Below are positions 40,680-50,539 of a stretch of 64,000 bases of DNA, in pieces (positions within the stretch are counted from its first letter, which is position 1; each line of letters starts with the position of its first letter). Under the pieces are notes generated by a model. That model worked only from the letters and a program-made list of their open reading frames with translations, was not told where the DNA came from and did not search any database. The position numbers and the translations under genes are program-made. This DNA comes from Alphaproteobacteria bacterium. GTDB taxonomy: Bacteria > Pseudomonadota > Alphaproteobacteria > UBA6615. The stretch is from the NCBI GenBank assembly GCA_021774445.1, contig JAJFJA010000059.1, positions 219,830-283,829 on the forward strand. Reading direction: 5' to 3'.

Positions 40680-42674
40680 ATGAAAACCGATAACCGAGAA
40701 TTCTCGAACAAGGGCGAAGCCTTCGAGGCGTCTGACGACACCCCGACGAACCGCTCGACCGAGCCAACTCTTGGCGATGTGATCAACGCCCGTTTTGGCC
40801 GCCGCGATGTGTTGCGCGGCGCGCTGGCGGTGGGGGCGGTCACCGCTGTTGCCGGCCCGGCGGCATTGATCTCACAGGCCGCGAAAGCCGCGACGTCGCG
40901 TTATGTCTTCGACGAAATTTCCCACGGTGCCGACGAGACCCATCACACCGCACCTGGTTATAGCGCCGACGTGCTGATCCGCTGGGGCGATCCGCTGTTG
41001 CCCGGCGCACCGGCCTTTGATCCGATGAACCAAACCGCCGCGGCGCAGGAGCAGCAGTTCGGCTACAACAACGACTATGTCGGCTACGTGCCGCTTCCGT
41101 TCGGCTCGAACAGCGCCGATCACGGTCTGCTCTGCGTCAACCACGAATACACCAACGAAGAGATTATGTTTCCGGGCCTCGGCCGCCAGGACGGCGATGT
41201 CGATTTCGCCGGCATGACGAAGGAGTTGATCGACATCGAAATGGCCGCCCACGGCGGATCCATCGTTGAAATTCGCCGCGACAACGGCAAATGGGCGTAT
41301 GTCAAGGACAGCCCCTTCAACCGCCGCCTTACCATGCTGAGCACTGAGATGGAGCTGACGGGCCCCGCCGCCGGTCACGACCGCCTCAAGACCTCGGCCG
41401 ACCCCAGCGGCACCCGCGTCATCGGTATGATCAACAATTGCGCCGGCGGCATCACCCCGTGGGGTACCTATGTTTCCGGCGAGGAGAATTTCCACGGCTA
41501 CTTCGTCGGCGAGTCTACCGACGCAGCGGAGGAGAGAAACCACGGCCGATATGGTGTCGCCGGTGGTTGGTATGCGTGGGGCCGTTTCCACAAGCGCTTC
41601 GATGTCGCCCAGGAACCCCGCGAGCCCAATCGTTTCGGCTGGGTGGTCGAAACCGATCCGCTCGATCCCAACTCGACCCCGAAGAAGCGCACCGCTCTTG
41701 GCCGCTTCAAGCATGAGGGGGCGGAGAGCCTGGTTAACAAGGACGGCCGCGTCGTCGTTTATCTCGGCGACGACCAGCGTTTCGACTATCTCTATAAGTT
41801 CGTCACCGACGGCCGTTACGACCCCAACGACCGCGCCGCGAACATGGACCTGCTGGACAGCGGCACGTTGTTCGTCGCCAAGTTCAACGACGACGGCACG
41901 GTTGCTTGGATGCCGTTGGTCTTCGGTGCCGGCCCTCTGACGCCGGAGAACGGCTTCAACAGCCAAGCGGAGGTGCTCATCGAAACCCGGTCCGCCGCCG
42001 ACTTGTTGGGCGCGACGCCAATGGATCGTCCCGAAGACGTTCAACCCAACGAGGTCACCAACAAGGTCTATGTCATGTTGACCAATAACAGCCGGCGCGA
42101 ACCGGAGCAGGTCGACGCCGCCAATCCACGGGCGGAGAGTCGCTTCGGTCATATCGTCGAGTTGACACCGCCCGATGACGATCATGGTGCCCTCACTTAT
42201 GATTGGGAGATCCTGGTCCAGTGCGGCGATCCGAGCGTCGCCGAGGTCGGCGCCGTCTGGAACCCGGCGACCACCGAGAACGGCTGGTTCGCCGCACCCG
42301 ACAACGCCGCGGTGGACCATCAGGGTCGGCTATGGATCACCACCGACCAGGGCAGCGGTTGGGGCCGAACAGGCACCGCCGACGGCGTCTGGGCCCTGGA
42401 GACCGAAGGGGAATTGCGCGGCACCGGCAAGATGTTCTTCCGTGTGCCCATCGGCGCCGAAATGTGCGGCCCGCGCTTTACGCCCGACGACACCGCTCTG
42501 TTCGTTGCCGTACAGCACGTAGCGGCAGACGGTACCAAGGACTATGCGGGCTTCGAACGGGCCTCGACCTTCGAGGATCCAGCCACGCGTTGGCCGGATT
42601 TCCAAGACGACATGCCACCACGGCCCTCGCTCTTGGTCATTTTCAAGGACGACGGCGGCATGATCGGCACCTAG
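40680..42674 (+). CDS. PhoX-family phosphatase (DUF839)
   Basis: Tat-like N-terminus RRDVLRGALAVGAVTAVAGPAAL; CVNHEYTNEEIMFPG; GTYVSGEENFHGYF. Confidence 0.88.
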   Translation: MKTDNREFSNKGEAFEASDDTPTNRSTEPTLGDVINARFGRRDVLRGALAVGAVTAVAGPAALISQAAKAATSRYVFDEISHGADETHHTAPGYSADVLIRWGDPLLPGAPAFDPMNQTAAAQEQQFGYNNDYVGYVPLPFGSNSADHGLLCVNHEYTNEEIMFPGLGRQDGDVDFAGMTKELIDIEMAAHGGSIVEIRRDNGKWAYVKDSPFNRRLTMLSTEMELTGPAAGHDRLKTSADPSGTRVIGMINNCAGGITPWGTYVSGEENFHGYFVGESTDAAEERNHGRYGVAGGWYAWGRFHKRFDVAQEPREPNRFGWVVETDPLDPNSTPKKRTALGRFKHEGAESLVNKDGRVVVYLGDDQRFDYLYKFVTDGRYDPNDRAANMDLLDSGTLFVAKFNDDGTVAWMPLVFGAGPLTPENGFNSQAEVLIETRSAADLLGATPMDRPEDVQPNEVTNKVYVMLTNNSRREPEQVDAANPRAESRFGHIVELTPPDDDHGALTYDWEILVQCGDPSVAEVGAVWNPATTENGWFAAPDNAAVDHQGRLWITTDQGSGWGRTGTADGVWALETEGELRGTGKMFFRVPIGAEMCGPRFTPDDTALFVAVQHVAADGTKDYAGFERASTFEDPATRWPDFQDDMPPRPSLLVIFKDDGGMIGT

Positions 42675-42697
42675 CACGATCATCCTTTGCCAATACG

Positions 42698-42738
42698 GGG
42701 CGGTGGGTTGCGTTGAGCGGCCCGCCGCCCTGGTTTTT
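42698..42738 (+). terminator. Probable Rho-independent terminator after phoX-like gene
   Basis: GGGCGGTGGG - 13-nt loop - CCCGCCGCCC (one G-T pair) followed by TGGTTTTT. Confidence 0.6.
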
Positions 42739-42812
42739 CACCACCACCCGCCATAAAAGCGCCACGAACGCGCGCTCTATTGGCATGAAGCAAAAGCAAC
42801 GGGGAGGCGGCT

Positions 42813-43271
42813 ATGATCAAGACATTCATCCTGGCATTTTTGGCGTTGGGACTGGCCTGGCAGCCGGCTAACGCGCAAGACAACGGCCTCATCGTCAAGC
42901 CGAGCAGTTTCGGTGTCGCCGAGACCCTCGACCGCCTCGCGGCACTGTTCGGCGAGCGCGGCATCCGCGTCATCGCCCGCGTCGATCACGCCGGCGCGGC
43001 CAAGACCGTGGATATCGACTTTCCGCCGAGCGAGGTCCTGATCTTCGGCAATCCCAATCTCGGTTCGCCCCTAATGCAAAGCGGCGCCACCATCGGGGTC
43101 GACCTGCCGCTCAAGGTCCTGGCATGGCAGGACGCCGACGGTAAAGTCTGGGTAACCTACAACGATCCCGATTGGCTTCGCGACCGCCACGGCATTACCG
43201 ACCGCGACGAGAATTTCGCCGGCATGGCCAAGGCTTTGGACGGCCTGACGACGGCCGCGACATCGCCCTAG
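42813..43271 (+). CDS. DUF302 domain protein
   Basis: SFGVAETLDRLAALFGERGIRVIARVDHAGAA...PSEVLIFGNPNLGSPLMQ...DLPLKVLAWQDADGKVWVTYNDPDWL. Confidence 0.92.
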   Translation: MIKTFILAFLALGLAWQPANAQDNGLIVKPSSFGVAETLDRLAALFGERGIRVIARVDHAGAAKTVDIDFPPSEVLIFGNPNLGSPLMQSGATIGVDLPLKVLAWQDADGKVWVTYNDPDWLRDRHGITDRDENFAGMAKALDGLTTAATSP

Positions 43272-43361
43272 CGCAGACCGTCCGCCCGGCACCGCCGCCC
43301 GCGGTTGAACACGCCCTCATTGAGACGACCTTGTGCGCACGGCAATCTCGGAGGATCGGCG

Positions 43362-43559
43362 ATGCCATATGTGAATGTCCAAATCACCAAAGGCGCAACC
43401 CGGGACGAAAAGGCCCAATTGGTCGGTGAGATCACCGATACCCTGGTCCGTGTGCTCGCCAAAAAACCGGAACACATCCACATTGTCATCGACGAAGTCG
43501 ACGCGGACAACTGGGGTTTCGCCGGCATGCTGACATCGGACTACCGAAAACGGGAATGA
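43362..43559 (+). CDS. 4-oxalocrotonate tautomerase family protein
   Basis: MPYVNVQITKGATRDEKAQLVGEITDTLVRVLAKKPEHIHIVIDEVDADNWGFAG; Pro after Met. Confidence 0.93.
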   Translation: MPYVNVQITKGATRDEKAQLVGEITDTLVRVLAKKPEHIHIVIDEVDADNWGFAGMLTSDYRKRE

Positions 43560-44176
43560 GGGTTTCCGGCACCGAAATGTATGCCGAAACGGCGGCCGCG
43601 TTGGTCGAGCGCTATGAGCGTGTATCTTTCGCCGATCTCCATCGCGCCTTCCTTCACCTAATTCCAAACACGCCTTGCCGAGTTTTGGACATTGGTTCCG
43701 GTACCGGGCGCGATGCCGCGGCCTTGGCGGAGATGGGGCATAAGGTGATAGCCGCCGAGCCCACCAAAGAGTTGCGTGAGCGGGCGCAGGCCTTGCATCC
43801 GTCGCCGCAAATAGAATGGCTGGACGACAGTCTGCCGGACTTGGCCCAGTTGATCGGGCGCGGCGAGACCTACGATCTCGCCTTGCTCACCGGTGTTTGG
43901 ATGCATCTTGATCCGTCGCAACGTCGGCGGGCGATGCCCAATGTCGCCCGTCTCGTCCGACCGGGCGGGACTTTGCTCCTCACCCTGCGCCATGGCCCCG
44001 TGCCGCCGGGACGGCGCCTGTTCGATGTCTCAGCGGACGAGACCATCGAACTCGCCGACGCGGATGGCCTGCGCCTGACCTTGAAGTTTGAGAATCAGCC
44101 GAGCCTCCTCGGACAGAAAGACGTTCACTGGACTCGCCTGGCCTTCTCAAAAGCGGCAGTCTCCGGCGCGACCTGA
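43556..44176 (+). CDS. Class I SAM-dependent methyltransferase
   Basis: CRVLDIGSGTGRDAAALAEMGHKVIAAEP. Confidence 0.9.
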   Translation: MRVSGTEMYAETAAALVERYERVSFADLHRAFLHLIPNTPCRVLDIGSGTGRDAAALAEMGHKVIAAEPTKELRERAQALHPSPQIEWLDDSLPDLAQLIGRGETYDLALLTGVWMHLDPSQRRRAMPNVARLVRPGGTLLLTLRHGPVPPGRRLFDVSADETIELADADGLRLTLKFENQPSLLGQKDVHWTRLAFSKAAVSGAT

Positions 44177-44218
44177 CCGGAAGGCCCAGTTCGGCTATTC
44201 TGTTCGCAGGGCTGAAGC

Positions 44219-45100
44219 ATGACCGGGAGACCAAGCATGAGCGCGCACATCGACGCCGCTGCCTATCGCCGCAATGGTTTCACCATCGTCCCGAACGTTT
44301 TTACCCGCCAGGAGACGCAGGATCTGCAACGCGAGGTCCTGCGCCTCTGCCGTGGCGAATATGGCGCCGTTCGCGATCTGCAGCCTTGCCCGGACGGTCT
44401 GGCGGACGCCGAGGTCATGCACCGCTACATCGCCTGCCACGTCGTCCATAAGGCACTGCCCCTGACCCGGGAGATGCTCGCCGACCGCCGTCTCGTCGAT
44501 GCGGTCTGCCAGCTTATCGGTCCGAACGTGAAATGCGTGCACTCAGTGCTGTTCCTCAAAGGTCCGGGCGAGCCGGGCAATGCCTGGCACCAGGACGAGA
44601 TGTTCATCCCCACCCGCGACCGCTCACTCACCACCGCTTGGATCGCCATCGACGATGCCGACACCGGCAATGGCTGCCTGCGGTTCCTGCCCGGCTCCCA
44701 TGAGTCCGGTATTCTCTGGCCCATGCACCGCCACAACGACCCCGAACTCGACCGTGCCGAGATTGCCTTCGGCTTTCCCTATGAGGAGGACCAGGCCGAG
44801 GCCATCGAGATCAGCGCCGGCTCGGTCGTGCTGTTCGACGGTTATACTCTGCACAGCTCCTTCCCCAACCGCAGCGCCGACCGCTTTCGCCGCTCCATCC
44901 AATTCGTCTATATGCGCGCCGAATCCCTGCTGCCCTGGGATCAGGTCGGCCGTGGCCCGGTTGGCGACGATTACCGTGACATTATTATGGTCAGCGGCAC
45001 CGACCCCTATGCCTACAAGGGCATCGCCGACCTCGGCCACGCCTATATGCGCAAGGCCGGCCCGACCCCGGCAGACCTCCGCGCCGCCGGCGAGACCTAG
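44219..45100 (+). CDS. Phytanoyl-CoA dioxygenase (PhyH) family protein
   Basis: NAWHQDEMFIPTRDRSLTTAWIAIDDADTGNGCLRFLPGSH...SVVLFDGYTLHSSFPNRSADRFRRSIQFVYM. Confidence 0.9.
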   Translation: MTGRPSMSAHIDAAAYRRNGFTIVPNVFTRQETQDLQREVLRLCRGEYGAVRDLQPCPDGLADAEVMHRYIACHVVHKALPLTREMLADRRLVDAVCQLIGPNVKCVHSVLFLKGPGEPGNAWHQDEMFIPTRDRSLTTAWIAIDDADTGNGCLRFLPGSHESGILWPMHRHNDPELDRAEIAFGFPYEEDQAEAIEISAGSVVLFDGYTLHSSFPNRSADRFRRSIQFVYMRAESLLPWDQVGRGPVGDDYRDIIMVSGTDPYAYKGIADLGHAYMRKAGPTPADLRAAGET

Positions 45101-45181
45101 CGGGTTAAGGCAATATTTACGCCGCCCCGGCCATGCTGGCGGTCCCATACCCACCCAGCCAGCACAAGGGAGAGCACGGCC

Positions 45182-45748
45182 ATGCGCGGTGTGATGAAGA
45201 CGGCACTTGTCATTCTTGCCATTGGTGTCATTTCCGGTTGCGCCGGCCCCCAAGGCGCCACCACGGCAGAGAGGCAGACGGCCGTTCGGCAGATGCGTTC
45301 CGACACGCTGGACCGGCTTTATGAGATCCATCCCATCGCCCGGGAACAAATTCAGCATGCCGAAGGGTACGCGGTCTTCAGCAACATCGGCATCAACCTG
45401 CTGCTGCTCTCGACCGCCAACGGCTACGGCGTCGTCCGCGACAAATCCGGCGGCGAGACCTTCATGCGCATGTGGTCCGGCGGCGTCGGTATCGGCCTCG
45501 GCGCTAAGGACTTCCGCGGCGTATTCGTGTTCACGGAGCGTGAAGCCCTGCAAAAATTCGTCGACAGCGGCTGGGAAGCCAACGCCCAGGCCGACGCCGC
45601 CGCCCGCTCCGGCGACAAGGGCGGCGCTTGGGCCGGCGCTATCGAAATAGCCCCCGGCATCAAGCTCTACCAGATCACCGAAACCGGCCTCGCCCTGCAG
45701 GCCACCATTCAGGGCACCAAATACTGGCAGGACGACGATCTCAGCTAG
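45182..45748 (+). CDS. YSC84/SH3YL1-like lipid-binding lipoprotein
   Basis: Lipobox ISGC; AEGYAVFSNIGINLLLLSTANGYGVVRDKSGGETFMRMWSGGVGIGLGAKDFRGVFVF. Confidence 0.82.
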   Translation: MRGVMKTALVILAIGVISGCAGPQGATTAERQTAVRQMRSDTLDRLYEIHPIAREQIQHAEGYAVFSNIGINLLLLSTANGYGVVRDKSGGETFMRMWSGGVGIGLGAKDFRGVFVFTEREALQKFVDSGWEANAQADAAARSGDKGGAWAGAIEIAPGIKLYQITETGLALQATIQGTKYWQDDDLS

Positions 45749-45954
45749 ACCGCAAGACCGGCGACTGGATTGCGTCGCCACGCTCGCACAGACGGCGTGG
45801 GCGCTCTGAACGCTGCCTAAGCGCTCAACAAGTCGTCTGCGCGAGCATCAGCGAAGCAATCCAGGTTCGACGGCAAACCGGCCGCCACGCCGGCACGGTT
45901 GCTCATCAGGTGGCCCGATAGGCATAGTGGCGCCTCCCAAGACGGAGGTTTCCC

Positions 45955-46869
45955 ATGCCCCGCATCGTTACGATCGGTGCCGCCCAGATGGGCCCGATCG
46001 GCCGCGCCGACAGCCGCGCCCACACCATCGAACGATTGATCGCCCTGCTGCGCCGCGCCCATGCGGCCGGATGCGACCTCGCGGTTTTCCCCGAGGCCGC
46101 CCTATGCAGCTTCTTTCCCCACTGGGACGTCACCGACGCGGGCGAACTCGACGCCTATTTCGAGACCGAGATGCCCAATGCGGCGACTCAGCCCCTGTTC
46201 GACGAGGCCGCGCGTCTCGGCATCGGCTTCGCCCTCGGTTATGCCGAACTCGCCATCGCCGGCGGCCGCAAACGCTACTTCAACACCGCGATCCTGGTCG
46301 GCGGTGACGGCCGTATCATCGGCAAGTTCCGCAAGGTCCACTTGCCCGGCACGGATCAAGTGCATCCCGAGCATCCCTTCCAAAATCTGGAGAAGCGCTA
46401 CTTCGCGGTCGGCGACCTCGGCTTCCCGGTCTGGGACGCCTTCGGCGGCCGCCTCGGCATACTGATCTGCAATGACCGCCGCTGGCCCGAGGCCTTCCGC
46501 CTGCTGAGCCTGCAGGGCGTCGAGCTGATCCTCATCGGCTACAACACCCCGCGCCACCTGCCCCGCCTGCCCGAGGCCGATCATCTGGCCGAGTGGCACA
46601 ATACCCTGTGCCTCCAAGCCGGCGCCTATCAGCACGCCACCTGGGTGGTCGGCGTCGCCAAGGCCGGCCTCGAAGAAAATTGCGACATGATCGGCGGCAG
46701 CGCCATCGTCGCCCCTTCCGGTGAGCTGGCTGCCCAAGCCTACACCCTCGGCGACGAGTTGATCATCGCTGCCTGCGACCTCGACTTCGCCCAGCGCTAC
46801 AAAGCGTCCTGGAATTTCGGCTATAACCGCCGCCCGGAACTATATGGACCGATCGCCGACCGGACCTGA
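45955..46869 (+). CDS. N-carbamoyl-D-amino-acid hydrolase-like nitrilase-superfamily protein
   Basis: Catalytic E/K/C triad: VFPEAAL, GKFRKVHLPG, ILICNDRRWPEA. Confidence 0.85.
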   Translation: MPRIVTIGAAQMGPIGRADSRAHTIERLIALLRRAHAAGCDLAVFPEAALCSFFPHWDVTDAGELDAYFETEMPNAATQPLFDEAARLGIGFALGYAELAIAGGRKRYFNTAILVGGDGRIIGKFRKVHLPGTDQVHPEHPFQNLEKRYFAVGDLGFPVWDAFGGRLGILICNDRRWPEAFRLLSLQGVELILIGYNTPRHLPRLPEADHLAEWHNTLCLQAGAYQHATWVVGVAKAGLEENCDMIGGSAIVAPSGELAAQAYTLGDELIIAACDLDFAQRYKASWNFGYNRRPELYGPIADRT

Positions 46870-46894
46870 TCCTCACGACACAGCGGAGCCGACC

Positions 46895-47707
46895 ATGCGC
46901 GAAGAGATGGAGGTCAATCGCCGCTTCTGGGAAGAAGCCGTCGATGTCCATATGCGGTCCGAGTTCTATGACGTGGACGGCTTCCGCGCCGGCCGCTCCA
47001 CTTTGGGTGCGATCGTAAGATCCGAACTTGGCGACGTGTCAGGCCGGCATGTCCTGCATCTGATGTGCCACTTCGGCATGGACAGTTTGTCACTGGCCCG
47101 GCAGGGCGCGATCGTCACCGGCCTCGACTATTCCGCTGCCGCCATTGCCGCGGCGCGGCAATTGTCCCAGGAAATCGGTGTTCCCGCACGGTTCGTCGAA
47201 GCCAATGTCTATGACGCGCGGACGGCGATCACGGACCGATTCGACTTGGTTTTCACCTCGATCGGGGTGCTGAGTTGGTTGCCCGACCTCGGCGAGTGGG
47301 CCCGCATCATTGCCGATTTTCTCAAACCCGGCGGCCGCTTCTACATCGCCGAAACCCATCCGGCCATCCGCTGGTTCGACGACCGCCCCGAGTCCGCCGA
47401 CGCCCCCTTGACCGCCTTTTATCCCTACCGCGACGACGGCCGCCCGGAATTCTATGACGAGCCGGGCAGCTATACCGACGGCGGCAAAGAGATCGTCAAC
47501 ACCCAGGAATATTCCTGGCGCCACGGCCTCGGCGAAATCGTCACCTCCCTCGCCACCGCTGGGCTACGGATCGACTTCTTGCACGAACATCCCGTGTGTT
47601 ACTGGCAAGCCCTGCCGGCGCTGGTGCAAGACGACGACGGCTATTGGCGCACCGGCCCCAATCACCCCGAGCTGCCGCTGACCTTCTCCCTCAGCGCCCA
47701 TCGTTAG
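46895..47707 (+). CDS. Class I SAM-dependent methyltransferase
   Basis: VLHLMCHFGMDSLSLARQGAIVTGLDYSAAAI. Confidence 0.9.
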   Translation: MREEMEVNRRFWEEAVDVHMRSEFYDVDGFRAGRSTLGAIVRSELGDVSGRHVLHLMCHFGMDSLSLARQGAIVTGLDYSAAAIAAARQLSQEIGVPARFVEANVYDARTAITDRFDLVFTSIGVLSWLPDLGEWARIIADFLKPGGRFYIAETHPAIRWFDDRPESADAPLTAFYPYRDDGRPEFYDEPGSYTDGGKEIVNTQEYSWRHGLGEIVTSLATAGLRIDFLHEHPVCYWQALPALVQDDDGYWRTGPNHPELPLTFSLSAHR

Positions 47708-48630
47708 ACGGCCGCACCAGGCTCGCCCAGCGCTGCGTCGAGGGCGGCAACTTCGGAACCGGCCAGACCTGCGGAGAGATAGAGCGTCATCCCGCGCGCC
47801 GCATCGGGATCGAATGCCGGCGCCAAATCGCCAAGATGAACGATGCGATCCCAATCGCGCGTCCCGTGCAGCATATGCTGCGCGCCGTGTGCCGCAATCT
47901 GCTGCGGCGAATCGCTGGCAATGACCGCGGCACGGGCGGCAAGTTCCACCGGCAGTTCATGACCCAGCCGCGCTTTCGGCCCCAAGGTCGTGACATGCGC
48001 CGTCGGCAGGATCCAATCCGCGGCGATCACCGGCGCTTTCGAATTCGTCGCCAGGATGACCACATCCGCGCCCTCTACGCAGTCTCGGGCGGTCGCGACC
48101 GGCATGACGTTCGCGGCGGCCGCCGCGCTCATCTTGTCGGCGAAGGCCGCCCGGCTCACAGGGTCCCGGCTGAACACCCGAACTGCCTCGAACTGCCGCA
48201 CCGTGGTGGCCGCGAGAACCTGCGTTTCCGCCTGCTTACCGGCGCCGATGACGCCGCAGATACCCGCCGTTCGGGAGGCCAGGACATCAATCGCGATGCC
48301 CCCGAGAGCGCCGGTGCGCAGCTCCCCCAGACGGGACCCGATGGCGATACCTTTCAACCGGCAGTTCTCGCGGTCCCAAACCGCCACGATTTGGTCTTCA
48401 CCCGATCTGTCCGGGCTACTGAAGGTTTCATAGGCGCGAAATCCGGCGAGCGATTGGCTGCCACCGATCGTGAACACGATCTGTCCATTCTCGAACGACA
48501 CATGATGCCGCGCCGGCGACACCGCCTTGCCTTGGGCATCGGCAATCAGATGCTCGCGCACTGCAGGCATAATGCTCCCCATCGGCACTTGCTCGATCTG
48601 CGCGTCGGTCAGCACTTGTGAGATATCCAT
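47704..48630 (-). CDS. Ornithine cyclodeaminase / mu-crystallin family protein
   Basis: GVIGAGKQAETQVLAATTVRQFEAVRVFSRD...DCVEGADVVILATNSKAPVI. Confidence 0.88.
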   Translation of the reverse strand: MDISQVLTDAQIEQVPMGSIMPAVREHLIADAQGKAVSPARHHVSFENGQIVFTIGGSQSLAGFRAYETFSSPDRSGEDQIVAVWDRENCRLKGIAIGSRLGELRTGALGGIAIDVLASRTAGICGVIGAGKQAETQVLAATTVRQFEAVRVFSRDPVSRAAFADKMSAAAAANVMPVATARDCVEGADVVILATNSKAPVIAADWILPTAHVTTLGPKARLGHELPVELAARAAVIASDSPQQIAAHGAQHMLHGTRDWDRIVHLGDLAPAFDPDAARGMTLYLSAGLAGSEVAALDAALGEPGAAV

Positions 48631-48732
48631 CAGTCACTCCCACAGAACCGCATGGCTCCGATTCAACCTCTTTGGTAAAACAGATTACAGCAATCCATCG
48701 TAAGCAGCCCCAGACAACAGACCGAGAGCCAA

Positions 48733-49629
48733 GTGACCGGTTTCACCCCGACCTTCGCCCAACGCGAGACCATGTTCGGCACCGAGAATCGCGCGCCCGA
48801 CGCGGCCTATTGCCTCGCCGGTATCCCCTATGACATCGGCACCACCAATCGCGCCGGCACCCGTGAAGGGCCGGCCGCCGTCCGGCTCGCCAGCCGTATG
48901 GTCGGCGGCAGCTATCCCGATCTACCCGACGACCTGAACCAACTGGACTTTGCCGATATCGGCAACTTCGGCTTGGTGCTCGGCGACATCCCGCAGAGTC
49001 TGGCCTTGATCGAACAACAGGCCGGCCAATTCGATCATCTGATCTCCATCGGCGGCGACCACACCATCAGCCTGCCGCTACTGCGCGCCGCCGCAAAGAA
49101 ACACGGCCCCCTAGGCTTGGTCCATTTCGACGCCCATGTCGACACCTGGCCCGAGAATTACGGTCAGGTCTTCTCCCACGGCTCCAACTTCTATCACGCC
49201 ATCAATGAGGGCATCGTCGACCCCCAACGCATGATCCAGATCGGCATCCGCTGCCGTGTCGCCCCCGCGGTCTGGCAATGGACCCTCGACCAAGGCGTGA
49301 CGATCATCTCGGCGGAAGACGTCCACATGTCGTCGCCGGCGGCCATCGTCGACCGCATTAACACCGTTGTCGGCGCCGGCAAAACTTACTTGACCTTCGA
49401 TATCGACGGCCTCGACCCGGCCTTCGCACCGGGCACTGGCACCCCTGAAATCGGTGGCCTGCACACCTGGCAGGCCCGCGCCATAATGACCCGACTGGCC
49501 GACATCGACTTCGTCGGCATGGATTTGGTCGAGGTGATGCCGTCCCAAGACATCGGCGAAATCACCGCCCTCGCCGGCGCCACCATGATCGCCTTCTACC
49601 TCGGCCTCCAGCGCCGGCGCTTGGTTTGA
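48733..49629 (+). CDS. speB: Agmatinase / ureohydrolase family protein
   Basis: SIGGDHTISLPLL...GLVHFDAHVDTW...LTFDIDGLDPAFAPGTGTPEIGG. Confidence 0.92.
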   Translation: MTGFTPTFAQRETMFGTENRAPDAAYCLAGIPYDIGTTNRAGTREGPAAVRLASRMVGGSYPDLPDDLNQLDFADIGNFGLVLGDIPQSLALIEQQAGQFDHLISIGGDHTISLPLLRAAAKKHGPLGLVHFDAHVDTWPENYGQVFSHGSNFYHAINEGIVDPQRMIQIGIRCRVAPAVWQWTLDQGVTIISAEDVHMSSPAAIVDRINTVVGAGKTYLTFDIDGLDPAFAPGTGTPEIGGLHTWQARAIMTRLADIDFVGMDLVEVMPSQDIGEITALAGATMIAFYLGLQRRRLV

Positions 49630-49652
49630 CCCGGCTGCCGCCAACCTTGCCG

Positions 49653-50300
49653 TTAGGCGCTTCGCAACAGTTTCAATAGCGGCCAAATCTCATCCCACTG
49701 AACAGCCAGTACTGCCTGCGGATCTGGCCATCCATCATCAGCCAGGAACAAGGCCAGATTGAGCAGATCGGGATCTGTGTCGGCGTAGGCTTTGACCAGC
49801 GACCCGTTTGGCTTCTCCCGAACGAAGGCGCACAGATTCAGGATCGCGCAGAAATCGGCCACCACCGCGTTGTTCTTCGGTCCGGCGTATGACGGCCAGT
49901 CTCTGGACAACGACGGCACAGAGCTCGGCAGGCGGTCGACCCCGATCATCAAGGGGTCGCTCGCGAGATAATGGACCGAGCCGACATTGCTCATCGCGAT
50001 GGCCACCGCACAGAGCACGCAAGGCTGCAGCGTCGTATACAGCGTGTAGTCGCGATAGGTGGCAGGCGGCAGTTGCCCGAGCAGATCGATCTCGGCATGA
50101 GCGATGGCATTGCCGGACAGATGTCCCTTCGGCGCATCGTCGTCATGTACCCGGTTACGTCCTTCGGCCACGGCGTCGCCATTTCCGTCGACCAGCACCG
50201 CGCCGACACCCCGGCTACCCAGTGTCGCCGACTCCCAGGCAAGCTCAATCGCGCGGCGCTCGTGTGGCGCCAAGTCCGCCCAAACTTGCCGTGCCCGCAT
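49653..50300 (-). CDS. Nucleoside/cytidine deaminase-like protein
   Basis: AIAHAEIDLLGQL...TLQPCVLCAVAIAMSNVGSVHYLASD. Confidence 0.87.
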   Translation of the reverse strand: MRARQVWADLAPHERRAIELAWESATLGSRGVGAVLVDGNGDAVAEGRNRVHDDDAPKGHLSGNAIAHAEIDLLGQLPPATYRDYTLYTTLQPCVLCAVAIAMSNVGSVHYLASDPLMIGVDRLPSSVPSLSRDWPSYAGPKNNAVVADFCAILNLCAFVREKPNGSLVKAYADTDPDLLNLALFLADDGWPDPQAVLAVQWDEIWPLLKLLRSA

Positions 50301-50539
50301 CGCAGGCTCCCAATAGCTGAACGAAACGAGTTGCCACCATACCCTTGGCTATCGATACAGAATAGATCCAGCGGATAACCGCCCCAGGACAAGCACGGCA
50401 CGCATCGTCACGATGACAAGCAGCGACCCATGATCCGCCGACCGCTCCGCCTGCGCGTCACCGGCGCGTCGAGGTCGGGAACGACGACCCCCGGCCAAGC
50501 TCCTGGCAACGCAGCTGCGCGGCCAAAGCGATAACAGCT

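Noticed and set aside
40872-42320. 482-aa minus-strand ORF
   Set aside because: Fully antisense to the PhoX-like gene, which has clear family motifs; artefact of GC-rich codon bias.
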